Below are positions 26,501 to 37,789 of a stretch of 64,000 nt of DNA, piece by piece. The position numbers were made by a program, and so were the translations under genes. Source of the DNA: Ignelater luminosus (taxonomy: Eukaryota; Arthropoda; Insecta; Coleoptera; Elateridae). The notes below the pieces were generated by a model. The model was given only the letters and a program-made list of their open reading frames with translations, was not told the DNA's origin and did no database searches. The stretch spans positions 132,218-196,217 of the forward strand of contig VTPC01090708.1 in NCBI GenBank assembly GCA_011009095.1, written 5' to 3'. How positions within the stretch are numbered: position 1 is the stretch's first letter; each line of letters begins with the position of its first letter.

Positions 26501-29500
26501 AAAACTCCAACATTTGGACTTCGTTTCTGTTTATAATTTTCTCTCCATATCTTTCTCAGTCCATGCCTTCACTTATATCATCTTCAATCCTGGAGTTCCA
26601 GTCTCCCATCATAATAATTTTTTTGCTTGTTTCTCTTATGTTGTCTAGTGTATCTTGTAGCTCTTCATAGAATTCTGTCATTGTCGCGTCTTCCATTCCT
26701 TCTATTGGGGTGTAGGTTTGGATTATGTTTGTTACTTCCTCCTTTTACGAAGTTATCATTATTCTCAGGAATATTGTCTTAAATTTAGTGATGCTTTTGT
26801 TTATCTCATTAGTAGCTACAATACCATATTTGCCTTTTGTCCCTGATTCATTCCTGGGTAGTATATAATTCATGTTTTTCTGAGAGTTGGATTTTTCCTG
26901 ATCCTATTTTCTTTACTTTGCTTAAGCCCACTATTTGTATTTTGTGTTCCTCCATCTCCTGTATCACTTCTAGTTCTTTATCCTTTAATGTATTTTTGAT
27001 TTTTAGCTTTTTTCTCTTAGTACTATTTTTATTTATTTCTTTATCCTTTTCCATTGCTGTATTTGTCTTCAGTTTTTCCATCCAGTTCTGCTTAGTCATT
27101 GTTAGTAGTTTTTCGAGCCTCTACATGTATCTGTTATTTTTTTATGGGCCTTTGTAGTGCTCTTATTGCTATTTTCTCCAGGGATTTCACGCTATATGTT
27201 CTGGTTCTGTCTTTGCTCTTTTCCTGATCTGCTTCTGCCACTCTCTTTGCATCATTTGAGTCCCTTTCTAGTTGGTCTGTTGTGTATGTTTCCCCATTTA
27301 TCATTAGTTTGTTGTAGTTTACATATGCACTGTGACCTTCTTTCATGCGTGGGATTAGTATTTTTCTTTGTACTTCTTTTGTGAAATTGTCTGTGATCCA
27401 TATGTTACTCATTTTGCTTTCTTTTAGTGTTTTTGCTGCTCATTATTCTTTCTCTATATCTATTTGTACATCAATTTCTCTTAATGTTATTTCTATCTTT
27501 TCTTTTCCAATTTGAGAATGGAGATGCAAATATTTCTGATTTAGGTTTATGTGGTTTGCACGTGGTTCATGGTCATGTAATGAATTTTGAAGATCCATAT
27601 ACAAGGTGTTTCAGAAAACAAAACACTCATGTTGCCTCCTTTTGCTTTTGCTCACTTGCTTAAAGACTGTACACAATAAAATCTGGCCACTTTCGGTCAC
27701 CTACACTTTTTGACATAGACAAGATAGAGGGCTGAGATTTGAATACCAGTTGCCTCGAAAATAATTGTTTACAATTTGGTTATTGCTACATGTCAGTTTG
27801 ACAAATAATTAAAATGCCGTCAAAAGAAGAAGTTTTGAGAAATAAAATTGTTTCCGAATATCTTTTAAATTTGCAATTATCGCCACGGAAGATTGCAAAA
27901 AAAAGATAAATGTAGTGAAATCAACTGTTTCTAGTGTCTTAAAATGCTTTGAAGAAAATCTGACAACTGTAAGAAAACCTGGCAGCAGAAAAACTCAGAA
28001 ACCAGTAAATGGATATATAGATAAAAAGGTTGTACAGATATTCAGAAAGAATCCAAACTTGTTGGTACATAGCGTTGCTAAAAAAGTTAACATGTCAGCA
28101 GCTTACGTCCAAAAAGTTAAAACTAGAACTGGATTAAAGGTTTTCAAGGTGCAAAAGGCTCCAAATCGTAAAGATAAACAAAATGAAACCGCCAAGACTA
28201 GAGCTCGCAAACTTGATGAACCAAGTTTTAGTGAAACACATACGTTGTGATGGACGATGAAACATATGTTTTTGCTGACTTTCAGCAGTTACCTGGCCAG
28301 GTATTTTATACAGCATTAGACAAAACAAGTGTTCCAGACAGGTTTAGGAAAAAGAAATTGTCAAAATCTCCAAAAAAAGTTTTTAGTCTGGCGAGCCATC
28401 TGTTCGTGCAGCCAAAGAAGTCGAAGTTTCATTGCAATGGGAACAATAAACCAAGAAATTTATGTGAAGAAGTGTCTTACAAAACGCCTTTTGCCATTTT
28501 TAAGAAGCCATACAGTGTCTGTGCATTCTGGCCAGATCTAGCTTCTTGCCATTATGGAAAATCTGCCATGGAATGGTATAAAGATCATAATGTGGTAGTT
28601 GTACCAAAACCGATAAATCCACCTAATTGTCCTGAGCTTCATCCAGTTGAGAAATATTGAGCTCTGGTAAAACGTCGGTTAAAATGCAGTAAAAATGAAG
28701 CAAAAGACATGGGTGATTTCAAAAGAAAGTTGTGGTTGGCAGCAAATTCAGTAACTGAAGATACTGTACAAAAATTAATGATGAATGTTAAGAAAAAGGT
28801 TTGAGAATTTAGTCTTTTAACTTTAAAAAATTAAAACGACATGTATTACACTTAAATTATAGTTATATGTTCACAATAAAAATTGAGTTTAGATTTGACT
28901 TATTTTTTATTCTTTAAGTGATCAGTTGAAAGTGGCCAGATTTTATCATGTAGTCTTTAAAGTATAGCATTCAGAGCCGAAAGAGGAAACCTGAGTGTTC
29001 CATGTTTTCTGAAATGCCCTGTACGTCTATTTAAAAATTCACCTAGAAGAATCAAATATTTATAAAGCCATTAGAAAACTTATCAGTTTTCCAAAAAAAG
29101 TTTTGCTTACTCGCTCTTGATTGGCAAGTTCATGTATGAATTCAAAAGGCCAGCGCTAGTCAGGCACCGATATATTAGCGTTAATAGCCTCAAAAAAGTA
29201 TCTGGGAAAAAAAAAGTAAGAGTCTGAGGAAACCTGGTAAGTCAGGAGATTTTGTATTCATTCTCAGAGGAGAGCCCTGTGAGTTGGAGAACATTCTCAA
29301 GGATATTCCCCTACAATGATTGCACAGCTAGCATTCAGCAGATTCCCCTCCTGTCCTTATACACATCTGCAGGAAAAATATAAAGAACCCACCTGATCCC
29401 AAGATCCAAGCCACTAACAGTAGAGTGAAGACTCCCAAAAGTACAGAGGCTGATATTTTGCATCCTGGCTAGCCTAGATTAAAATCATGCATCACTACAA

Positions 29501-32500
29501 TATCACACTCATCCCACACCATTTGATAAAAACCCAACAGATTAATAACACTAAGCAGATTTTTTTTATTGTGTCATCTTAGAAGAAACAAACAACTGAA
29601 TTTTGTAAATTATATTTTCCATGCATAGATAATGTAAATCAAATCTGAATGTATTTGTAGCATAAACAGAACAAAGATAATTTTGCTTTTTAATTCATAT
29701 CAATAATGAGCATTTCTATTATTCTAGATTCGAACTATTTTACAAAAAAAATCGTGGTTTAAAATTTTCTTGCAATGTAAGAACAACCCACAGGAAATTC
29801 TTCAAAGCCTTTTAAATACCATACAGGTGAGAAAATCTATTGAAAATTGATTCATTTCACGCTTTAATCAATTATTTAAACATTCATAGGTGGACGTGTT
29901 ATTAAAATTTATTGAAATCCACAAATTAACTGAAGAAGACTTACAAGTAATCGACGAAAATTACCTTGTGGCACTTTTTGATTCAAATATTGACATTTTA
30001 AAGATCCAAGATTTATTAAATAAACTTCCTTCAAAGCAAGTAATGCACATCTGCTATTTATTGCTTAAAGTCTTAAAGAGATTAGAACACCTTGATTTTA
30101 TTGCTAGTTTTATCTCGAATTCCGATCTTGGTGATAGCAACTTATTTAAAAGTATACAAATTAGTTTAAAAATTTTATCTTGCTTTAGTGCAAACGAACA
30201 AGAACAGTTGTGGTGTTTGATAACAGAACCTCTTAGTATATTGGAAATTCTTATTATGAATACAAAATTAGAAAAATTGGGACAGGTTTTAGAAACAATC
30301 AGATCTAATATTGAAAATTGTGAGTTTGATGAAAATCAAATATCGATTGAAAAGATTGACGAAATGTTGAGAAACTATGCTGAGAAAAGTTTAGAATTTC
30401 GAGTTATACTTCAACCTGGACCTAAATTAAATAGAACACCGGAAAGCAGTAAACTCTTACAATCATTAGATTCCATTAACTTTCCTTCCGGTCGAAAATA
30501 TTTTGTCATACCAGAAAGCGTACCAGACAAATCAGAATGGGTGCAAAATCACGAAGTTACTGAATGTATGTGTTGCATGGAAAGCACATTTTCTATGTTT
30601 AATAGACGTCACCATTGTCGAAGATGTGGAAGAGTTATTTGTGGAAGTTGTTCTTTAAAGCGAATGCGGGTAATTAATAGCTCATCCTGATTCTATTTGT
30701 AAAATTTTAATTTTTATTACTTTTAGGTGCCAACTTATGAAGATATTCAAGTGCGTGTTTGTCTTGATTGTTACGAACAGTCTCATCAAGATTATACTGG
30801 TGCATCTTCTAGTAGAAGTGAGACATCAACAAGATCTATTGAATGTGACTATTGGTTACTTACTGATGACCCCAATCACAATCAGGTCGTAAGGGAGGAA
30901 TTTTCTTATGAATATGCACCAAGCGTATCTTTATGTCTTGCTATTTTAAAACATCATTCAAAAACTGAGGAATATCCTAAGTAGAATTTTAAATTGAAAG
31001 CTTGTATTTTCTTATTAAAATCTGATAATTACAGATTCTTATTGGATCAGTGTGATGGAATGTTAAGATTATTACAACCAATCAATTCTGATACAATGCG
31101 AGAAATTGATTATTTGCTTGTAATTAAAATGTTAAAGTAAGTCAGGACTTTTCTCTTCTGTAGAAAAAAAGTGTAAAATATTTCATAATTTCATTAGATC
31201 GTTGGCTATAGCAGCGAAGATGCTATCAGCTCAATGCATGCTACAGTGGGGATCTTCTCTAGCAGATAGGATTCTTTCTCAAGCCGATTTGTTAGGTTTG
31301 TTGGCAGAACGTGGTTGTTTACATTTGATTCCAACTTGTGGCCAAACTCAAAGCCGTTATATTGATGCGTCAACATTAAGGCGTTTAAGGGATAAATTGT
31401 TGGAAGGTGAACAATGGAATCTTGCTTTGGAAGTTTCTACAAAAGCCGGATTAGATAATACTGGTACTTATCAGATATTTTTAAATCTTGATTTAATTAT
31501 AACATCGAAATTGTTTTTAGGAGTATTTGCTGCATGGGGTAAAAGTTACTTAAAAGCAGGTAGTTTACAATTGGCAAGGGAAAAATTCCAACGTTGCTTT
31601 GATAAAACAGCTCATTATGAAACTTCCACAGAACTAAGTGGTAGTTTTTCAAGTGCACACCTCCAACATTCCAAGCGTTCAAGATCATTTACCATGGCTG
31701 AGAATCATCCAACTAAAAATCCTCCATTATTAAATGAAATTGTTCATATATTAGAATCTAATACTTGTGTAATTGATGCCAAGATTTTAAAAGACATTAA
31801 GAATGCCAAACCATTATCTACATCAACATGGAGTTTGAGTAGTAGTGTAAATTTACCATTACATAATGATCCTTCCGTTTGTATATTAAATAAATTGAAG
31901 AATTTGAATAACATTGCCGCAGGAAATTATTGTGCCATTTCAGATGGTAGTGATTCCGTCAAATCATTAAATATTGCAAAGCCACATCTAGAACCAATAT
32001 TTTATGAAGAATGCGTATATTATTTGTCAAGATATGGCAGTCATATGAGTTTACTTGAATTCTATATAAAACATGGTGATATTTACGAATGTTTAAGATA
32101 CATGTTAGAAAATCGCTTAAGTTCCGATGTTTTTATTGAAATTTACATGTTGTGTCTTAGAGAGAACTTAGTTACCATTTTACAAGAGAATATGTCCAAA
32201 ATCGATTCAACACTGGATGTTTGGAAGGTATTTTATTTTTTAATACCTTTTCACATTTAATTACATTTAAGAATTAATTTGCAGGATTATTTAAAGAATA
32301 TTTGTAGACATTTAGAAAAATACTCAAAATTACATTCCTTGTATCAGTTGCAACAATTTATGGGAGATTTTGTTAGAGCTGCCATGACTTGCATTAAGTT
32401 TTACCAGGATGGTGCTGCAACATATTCTGAATTAACATCTAGGGTCGATTATTTGCATAAAGCGCAACAGCATTTACAACAGGAATTAGAGCAAGAACAG

Positions 32501-35500
32501 TGGGTTGAAGTGGCTTCAGGTAGGGTAATTCCTAATTGATTTTATCAATTTATAGATTTTTTTGATATGATAAAACCCTCTATCTATTATACAAATTAGC
32601 AGTTTTTTTTCAAGCTATAATTTGCATTTATTGAAGAATTGCAACTTTCATAACTCAAGCAAGTTTTTACAATAAAGCATTTTGTTTTGAAAGACATGTG
32701 AATAGTGATGACAATAAATTGACTTACCCTGAGTATTAAATGTTTCTTTGCATATTCCAGCTAGGTTATCTCTACTGCAATTTTTCAGACACAGTCAAAT
32801 ATGAAAAGTTCAAGACAAGAAGAAAATCTTCAATTAAGTATTTACTTAAGTTTAAACAGAAAGTCATTTAAAATTTACAAAAAACATAAACAATCATTAA
32901 AGATACTTGTGCAACAATAGAGAAATTCCACAATTGGCTTTTTTGAATATTTTTAAGAGTTCAGGTTTGATGGCAAGCAACAGTATATGAAATTTCAAGA
33001 AATTCAATTTTATACAGCAAAACAAACTTTAAGATTTTGAAACGTGCCAATGACCAATCAAAACGTAGATCAGTATGCCAACAAAATCGCATTGATTAAT
33101 AGTTGACACTAATTGACAGTACAGTGCAAGGTTATTGTAATCCTCTGTTCTGATTGGTTGATGGTATACTTTTGAATTTTCAAACTGAAGACCTTTTAGG
33201 AGAAAATCATCAACCAATGATAGTGCTAGATTTCGTCAAAATGACGGAAAAAAGGGTGATCATCAGATCTGAAGATTTATAACATTTATTATGTTTTTTG
33301 ACAATATGTTTTATAATGATCACCCTCAAACTAGTATTTTAAATTTCCAACAGAGGTCGCGTCTTCTGTGTTTCTCTTAAGGTATACTATAGTTTCTGAG
33401 AATTATGAGGCGTTTATGGTGATGCTGATCACTGTATGAGATAAGCTTAAATATTCGATATCAATGACAAAAATCTCACCATTGTTATATACAATTATAT
33501 ACAGGGTGTTTTAAGTTACTAAAGACATGCATTTTAACATGGGAAGAATTATTAGGATCAGAATTTGCTTATACATTTATTACGTATATGCATTAAGAAT
33601 AATATAATATAACATTTCAGAAAACGAAACAGTAATTTTTCAGTAAATGTTGAATAATGTCGTTTATTAAAAATTATTGTTTTGTTTTCTGAAATATCAT
33701 TTTACATTATAAAAGAGTTTCTAAATTCAACAGATGCGGCATCAGATAGATTAGGTTTCATCAAAGTCTAAAATACATGTACTCATTCATGATAGTGGCG
33801 CTAATATGGTGAAGGGTGTTCGTTTGGCTGAGTACGATTCTGCTAGATGTTTCATACATACGCTTCAAAGAGCTATAAATGAGTCGCTCAAAGTCCAGGC
33901 TGAAGTGACAACAATGATTGCTACTGGAAGGCGGCTTGTGACGCACTTCAATCACTCAGGTTTAGCTCAAGAAAAACTGCTGAGGATTCAAAAAGAGCTA
34001 AATTTACCTGAGCATCAGTTAGTGCAAGATATTAGCACTAGGTGGAATTCCACTTTTTATATGATTGAACGTTTGTTAGAACAAAAGCGGGCCATATCAT
34101 TGTATGTTGCTGATCACGATACACTCATCAATTTGACAGCTCAACAGTGGAGTTTAATGGAGCAATGTATGAATTTATTAAAGCCCTTCGAAGAAATAAC
34201 CAAAATAACAAGTTCTGGTCTATCCTGTGTGTCGTAAGTAATATCACATGTTGCTGCTTTAAAAAAATACTTAAAGATGAAACTGAGCAAAGAACTCCTG
34301 ATTTATCACATATGCGGGCCTCGTTAAAAGCTGAATTAGAAACTCGTTTTAACTCCATAAGTCAAGACTCAAACTACTTGATTGCAACTTACCTAGACCC
34401 GAGATTCAAAACAAACTACTTGGGGGGTGCTTGATGCTGAAAGAGCGCGCCAGGAGATTCTATTGGAATATTTAAAAATGTCTTGTGAAGAGTCCTCCAG
34501 TAGCAGTTCATCTTCAACACCGGCTAAAAAAAGTAGAGGAGAAGAGACAGAGTCAGCTGTATCTCGCAAAGCTCATGACACGTTTTGGGATTGCTTTGAT
34601 GAGGTAGCAAATGAAAACAGTACTAGCCAGGTTCAACGTGAAGAAAGAAACGCGATAGCATGTGAGCTTGATTTTTATCTTGTCAGTGCGAATTGATCGC
34701 AATCGTGACCCTTATTCTTGGTGGGCAGCTAATGCTAAACAATACCCAAATTTAACAAAGTTTGCCAAAATCTATCTTTCAGCACCTTGCAGCAATGTGT
34801 ACAGCGAAAGACTTTTTTCTGAAGCTGGCCTTATTTACGAAGACAAGCGAAACAGCTTGCTACCTCTTAATGCAGAGAAATTAGTATTCATTCATTATAA
34901 TTTGCCCTTAGTGCAGTATGAGTACTAATTCATTTTCTAAGTTGTAGAATTATTGTGTGATTACTGATTGTATTTCTTAAGTGATACTAACTAAATAAAG
35001 CAATTAATTACCTAAAAATATTTTTTTTTAATCCAGTATTCGGCCGGATAGGTGCTAGTAGTTATCCGGTATTCGGCCGGATAATATTTAGGCCGCCGGA
35101 TACCGGATATCCGTTTCATCTCTAGTTTCTATACTGTGGTAACAGTTGCATTTGTATGTAAATATTAGAGTAAGGACTCAGGACAAGGATGTCAAAATCT
35201 CTTTCCAGGCCAAATAGAATTTTCTGCAATGGATATACATTTTTTGTCTCTTTTTATTTTAGTAACAAAGTAATGGGAATAGCTGCTTTCTTGTCAATTC
35301 TTTGAACGATGAGAATTAAGCATAATGGGGATATTAAATAACCAGCAATATTTATGAATTCTGTTAACATCGAATTAACCAATTGTCATAACTATGCAAC
35401 TTAAACTTTATAGTATGTAATTGGCCACCGAGCATTGGAATACTGCGGCAGCAAAGCCCTGCCTAATGCTTAGCTGCTTGTTCATATTTGATTGCATGCG

Positions 35501-37769
35501 CCTCCTCTTGAAAATGAAAATAGTATAGGATCGATTCTACAAAACGCGCCTAATATCAAACTCTGAAGTATCTTTTTGGATCAAAAAATCAAATCGTTTT
35601 TTGTTAATTGTAAAATTTAAAAAATGGAGCTGACTGGTTTTTGCACTGAGTCCTTCAATTGAAGGCATGCACGAAATGTACATTGGCAAAAACAAACATA
35701 TCTATCTTTTTCTTATCCATTACAAACCATGCCTTTCATCTTTTATTAATTAAAATAAACTAAAAATTAATAAAGGATGAAAAATATGGTTTTTAATTGA
35801 TAAGAAAAAGATAGATATATGCTGTTCATAATCTTTACAAGAGGGCCAGCCATGATATCTTTTGCTAAGTTGTTATACCTATTAAAAAACTACTACAACG
35901 ATGAACAATACTGTTGCAGTAACAGAAGCACGTCGTCAGAACCAATCAGAAGGATACAGAAAGTGCTAAAATCGTCAGATCTGGGGGATGTATTGTTAGC
36001 TCTGGCAACGGTGGATTACAGCTGTTGTTCGCCTCTTTTCCGCCATATTTACAAAATTATTAGAAATTTCAAACAGAATCATTAAATTTCCTGACTTTTA
36101 TTTGTATTTCCCTAATTCCATGACATTTACATGACTTTTTCTCTATTTAACTCCTTCCCTGACTTTCCAGATTTTCCCTGTTTTTCAGGCGAGGCCAAAT
36201 TCTGGAAAGGCCCAATAAATTTTTAAACTGAGGCCCGGCCTGACCTACACCCTAGCAGCGCAAAGAAACCCGTCCCAGGGTGCAATACGTTCAGCATGAA
36301 AATAAAGCCTATCCGATTCAATACGAAAATCCTGCAGTGCGGTTCAATACGAAAATAGCCCGCCCAAATCAGTACGAAAAAGACCTCGGTTCAGTGCAGT
36401 ATGAAAATCGTCCGCTTCGGATCAGTCCAAAACTAACGGCCCGAGAATCCCAAAAGACTCAAAACCCAAACAGCCCGACAGACTCGAACGGTTAAGGGTC
36501 CCAAACCACCCGACAACCTCGAACATGCCGGCAGACCCGAAAGTCCCACACGACCCGATAGGGCTGACAGACCCAAACGAGCCGATATGCCCAGACAGAC
36601 CCGAGAGTACTTAATAGGGCTCGCAAACTCGAGCGAGCCGACAGGCCCGAGATACCGGACGTACACCTGAAAAGCTGAAAAATGTTTAAACTTAAAGCCC
36701 GTCTTCACTTTACCCAAGACATTTATCTGTCAAATTTATATCAAGGTACTCCAGTTTAGACCTGTCTTCACGTAACTACAAAGAATAGTTTTTTGTTTTA
36801 GTAGTTCCTTATATTGAACGCTGGATTTAAAAGAGATTTATTTTTAAAAAGGTCATTAATGAAATTCAATCATTTTTTAGTTCGCAAGTCCAGTATGGAT
36901 TCCCAAGAAAGTTTTGAAGCAAAAGGTATAGTAAATCCATCACTAGTAATGAAAATGGATTCAAAGAATGTCGATAGACATATTAACACTATCTGGAGAC
37001 AAATCGAAGTAGCCAAGTTTCTAGCAGAATGTGAGTCCTCTGAAACTCCTGTTTTAGAAATCTTACCTGAAATTTTACCCTTCATCAATGAAGGTAATTT
37101 GTAATACTTACATTAACTTTATATCATTATTTAAATTTTGTTTTCAGATTTACCAGCAAACGAAGTTAATAAAGTAAAAATCCCAACTCTATTTGGTTCA
37201 TACTATGAAAGAGTACAATTAGCTGTGTTAGCTATAGTTTGTGGCAACAACGTAGAAGATGGATTTGGTATTGCTTTTAGAATAATTCATGATTACAAAT
37301 TAAGTCCTGTTAAAGTTTATTGTCAAGCTGGAAAGCAACTGGCAAAAACAGAAAGATATACAGGAATAGCCCAATTAGTGAGTTGCATTCGTTCGAGTGG
37401 CATAAGTGATTCTGCCGTTACAGATATGTGCGATGAAATGCTAATTCTTGCTGTTCAAACTTTAACGAAAGCCAATGCTACAGGTCCACAACTGGATGGT
37501 CTTATTAAACTCATAACAGATAGAGCAGCTAAGGTAATCTTCTTTAATCATGTTTTTAGCTTATAAAATCATTTTTGTTTTAGATATCGGCTTATATTGA
37601 AACAAAGCAACTTAAAAGTGCATATCTGCTAGCTGTCAAGCATAAAAGAATAGGAGATATTCGCAGGATTTTAAGAGAAGCTGAATTTTTAAATCAACCA
37701 AACATTAAAACGTTGTGTCAAAAAATCTTGCATGCACACTCTCATTCACCGTCCCATTCCAAAGACTAA
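14579..37769 (+). CDS. ZFYVE26: ZFYVE26 / spastizin, FYVE-domain endolysosomal protein
   Basis: Coding exons: 14579-15859, 22204-23802, 29728-29826, 29890-30669, 30727-30980, 31035-31136, 31198-31463, 31521-32227, 32285-32519, 36881-37093, 37148-37533, 37584-37769. All have GT-AG borders and phases join, giving 6108 nt (2035 aa; human protein about 2539). The FYVE zinc finger spans about residues 1210-1270: CMCC, NRRHHCRRCG, GSCS and RVCLDC are present, but the usual WxxD reads WVQN. The C-terminus matches human spastizin (VEDGFGIAFR, LKSAYLLAVKH). In other animals spastizin works with spatacsin and AP-5 in autophagic lysosome reformation; loss of it causes spastic paraplegia SPG15 in humans. 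The large introns 1, 2 and 9 are filled with transposons, and intron 1 also hosts an antisense gene. The N-terminal half is poorly conserved and assigned by exon continuity. Confidence 0.92.
15875..17592 (-). CDS. Nested gene: signal peptide, one TM helix and Cys-rich juxtamembrane motif, function unknown
   Basis: A four-exon gene on the minus strand inside ZFYVE26 intron 1: 17592-17212, 17147-16850, 16780-16628, 16065-15875. Splice sites are canonical, phases (0, 1, 1) agree, and the product is 340 aa. Residues 1-20 form a signal peptide (MTIQRLFIIIAILPYVKPIW). A long acidic/lysine-rich charged region follows, with NLT and NYNET as possible N-glycosylation sites. A single hydrophobic helix sits around TTIIFIWLLVYLLVAIP and is followed at once by a cysteine-dense stretch (CWCQRGWCCCCFQCKFC), a likely palmitoylation site. 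The cytosolic tail is rich in tyrosine (YHTPEYEKVTYTPTNYEKY). I do not recognise the family. The compact, well-phased structure argues that it is real. Its stop lies only 15 bases from the ZFYVE26 exon 1 donor, so its 3' UTR must run antisense through that exon. Confidence 0.8.
18320..18540 (-). mobile_element. Copia-type LTR retrotransposon fossil
   Basis: On the minus strand this stretch resembles the RNase H end of a Copia polyprotein (KHIDVKLHF-like and LTKPLTK-like segments). It is a short, broken and old remnant; no LTR pair is recognisable. Confidence 0.55.
18945..19475 (-). repeat. Tandem repeat, about seven copies of an ~82-bp unit
   Basis: A unit with TGTGTTGCCTAATTAATGC, then TAAATACTTGATTT, a T-rich tract and ACGTAGACGGCTGCG recurs at about 18963, 19051, 19124, 19208, 19289, 19376 and 19456 (spacing 71-88 bp). 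Copies are diverged. It lies just past the 3' side of the BEL/Pao fossil and may be part of its terminal region. Confidence 0.65.
19720..20950 (-). mobile_element. BEL/Pao LTR retrotransposon fossil
   Basis: Minus-strand segments match the integrase and C-terminal region of BEL/Pao polyproteins, including a stretch with FTTKAVHLE and one with LPENRPSRYQRVQQF. It is truncated and carries several breaks; gag, protease and RT are not seen. It is probably old. It sits in ZFYVE26 intron 1. Confidence 0.75.
20951..22203. other. Rest of ZFYVE26 intron 1
   Basis: AT-rich intron ending in the acceptor TTTATTTTCAG at 22203. No gene seen. It contains the right end of the GGGTGCTCAA-bounded block and a short motif (AAACACACTAAACACTCC near 21341) reminiscent of the repeats at 25260 and 48630. 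Confidence 0.45.
23803..24359. other. ZFYVE26 intron 2, first part
   Basis: Unremarkable AT-rich intron following the donor GAGAAG|GTAAGT. No element or exon is recognised. Confidence 0.45.
24360..24860 (+). mobile_element. LINE reverse transcriptase fragment (Jockey-like)
   Basis: Translation of 24650-24760 gives LTKFADDTALLVTSHSS, the catalytic (F/Y)ADD box and following region of Jockey/CR1-type reverse transcriptases. A (ATA)n run interrupts the fragment near 24528-24546. It is heavily decayed and lies in ZFYVE26 intron 2. Confidence 0.6.
24861..25646. other. ZFYVE26 intron 2 with a short interspersed repeat
   Basis: No gene recognised. The stretch at about 25222-25335 (CTACTCTAAACACTCAAAAA, then CACTAAATAAC) resembles two stretches at 48565-48700 and 48775-48880. 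An open minus-strand frame at 24876-25142 has no recognisable family. Confidence 0.4.
25647..26385 (+). mobile_element. 739-bp IS630/Tc1-mariner derivative with ~250-bp inverted repeats
   Basis: Both ends begin CAGGGTGACTGAAAAATCGT and TA flanks each (25645-25646, 26386-26387). The inverted similarity is unusually long, about 250 bp per arm (25647-25895 against 26132-26385). The unique centre (25896-26131) encodes the last third of a transposase: ARSPDLSILDYFLWSFLKD contains the third catalytic residue. The N-terminal two thirds are missing, so it is an internal-deletion derivative. Confidence 0.78.
26390..27440 (-). mobile_element. LINE 5' fragment with endonuclease, minus strand
   Basis: On the minus strand an ORF at 27412-27134 begins MSNIWITDNFTKEV and is followed by a lysine-rich segment with EEHKIQIVGLSKVKKIGSGK, the start of a LINE endonuclease. 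Further down are TYAPTEGMED and IIIMGDWNSRIEDD-like pieces. No reverse transcriptase follows. It has several frame breaks. It differs from the LINE at 54590. Confidence 0.7.
27602..29021 (+). mobile_element. Tc1/mariner (IS630) element with DD37E-type transposase
   Basis: A 1420-bp element with TA duplications (27600-27601, 29022-29023). Inverted ends of about 100 bp start CAAGGTGTTTCAGAAAACA at left and CAGGGCATTTCAGAAAACAT (complement) at right. The transposase runs from ATG 27814 to about 28803. Helix-turn-helix segments (SAAYVQKVKTRTGLKV), MDDETYV (first aspartate), WPDLASCHYGK (second) and CPELHPVEKY (glutamate) are visible; 37 residues separate the second aspartate from the PVE glutamate. 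A frameshift near 27900, others near 28240-28540 and a stop in place of the tryptophan after VEKY show that it is dead. Confidence 0.82.
29024..29727. other. End of ZFYVE26 intron 2
   Basis: No gene or element recognised. It ends at the acceptor ATTATTCTAG before exon 3. Confidence 0.45.
32520..33180. other. Start of ZFYVE26 intron 9
   Basis: AT-rich intron after the donor TCAG|GTAGGG. No exon or element recognised. Confidence 0.45.
33185..33325 (-). repeat. Interspersed repeat with GGGTGATCAT inverted ends, related copy at 42480-42650
   Basis: GGGTGATCAT at 33254-33263 is the perfect complement of ATGATCACCC at 33316-33325. The reverse complement of 33185-33295 (ATAAATCTTCAGAT, then TTTGACGAA and TTGGTTGATGATTTTC) is similar to the plus strand at 42535-42645, which also has an AGGGTGATCAC nearby. 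It is a dispersed non-coding repeat family. Confidence 0.5.
33614..33695. repeat. Imperfect hairpin
   Basis: ATTTCAGAAAACGAAACAG at 33614-33632 and on to 33640 pairs imperfectly with 33669-33695 (27-base arms). A CAGGGTGTTTTAAG terminus at 33503 nearby suggests the remains of another TA-flanked element; its partner end is not found. Confidence 0.4.
33765..35124 (+). mobile_element. ZBED-type hAT transposon, 3' part
   Basis: The C-terminal two thirds of a hAT transposase: a start around HDSGANMVKGVRLAEYD, DISTRWNSTFYMIERLLEQK, an LDPRFKTNYLGG segment, then CSNVYSERLFSEAG (dimerisation region). Frameshifts or stops occur near 34236, 34434 and 34695. The right terminus read inward is TAGAGATGAAACGGATATCC, with repeated CCGGATA motifs at 35040-35110 that look like transposase-binding sites. 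The N-terminal BED finger and left end are missing. It lies in ZFYVE26 intron 9. Confidence 0.8.
35125..35697. other. ZFYVE26 intron 9, unassigned
   Basis: No gene or element recognised between the hAT right end and the foldback repeat. Confidence 0.4.
35698..35820. repeat. Foldback element with ~54-bp arms
   Basis: The arm 35698-35751 (ATATCTATCTTTTTCTTATC, continuing to ATTAATT) is the near-complement of 35765-35818, with a 13-base loop. Such short-loop palindromes are typical of foldback repeats. It is non-coding. Confidence 0.65.
36190..36720 (-). repeat. GC-rich minisatellite-like repeat, copy 1 (minus orientation)
   Basis: It stands out in the AT-rich intron by its GC content. Short units such as GGCCCGA, GACAGACCC and CGACAGACTCGA recur irregularly. 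The reverse complement of 36200-36255 (GGCCGGGCCTCAGTTTAAAA and on) matches 41805-41835, so this is the same repeat as 41730-42200 in the other orientation. Open frames across it are compositional artefacts. Confidence 0.7.
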
Positions 37770-37789
37770 CAATAATAAAATAAAAAAAA

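Noticed and set aside
31464-31520. Reading the 19 extra codons as ZFYVE26 exon
   Set aside because: They are bounded by GT and a good T-rich AG acceptor, and removing them restores the match with the human protein.
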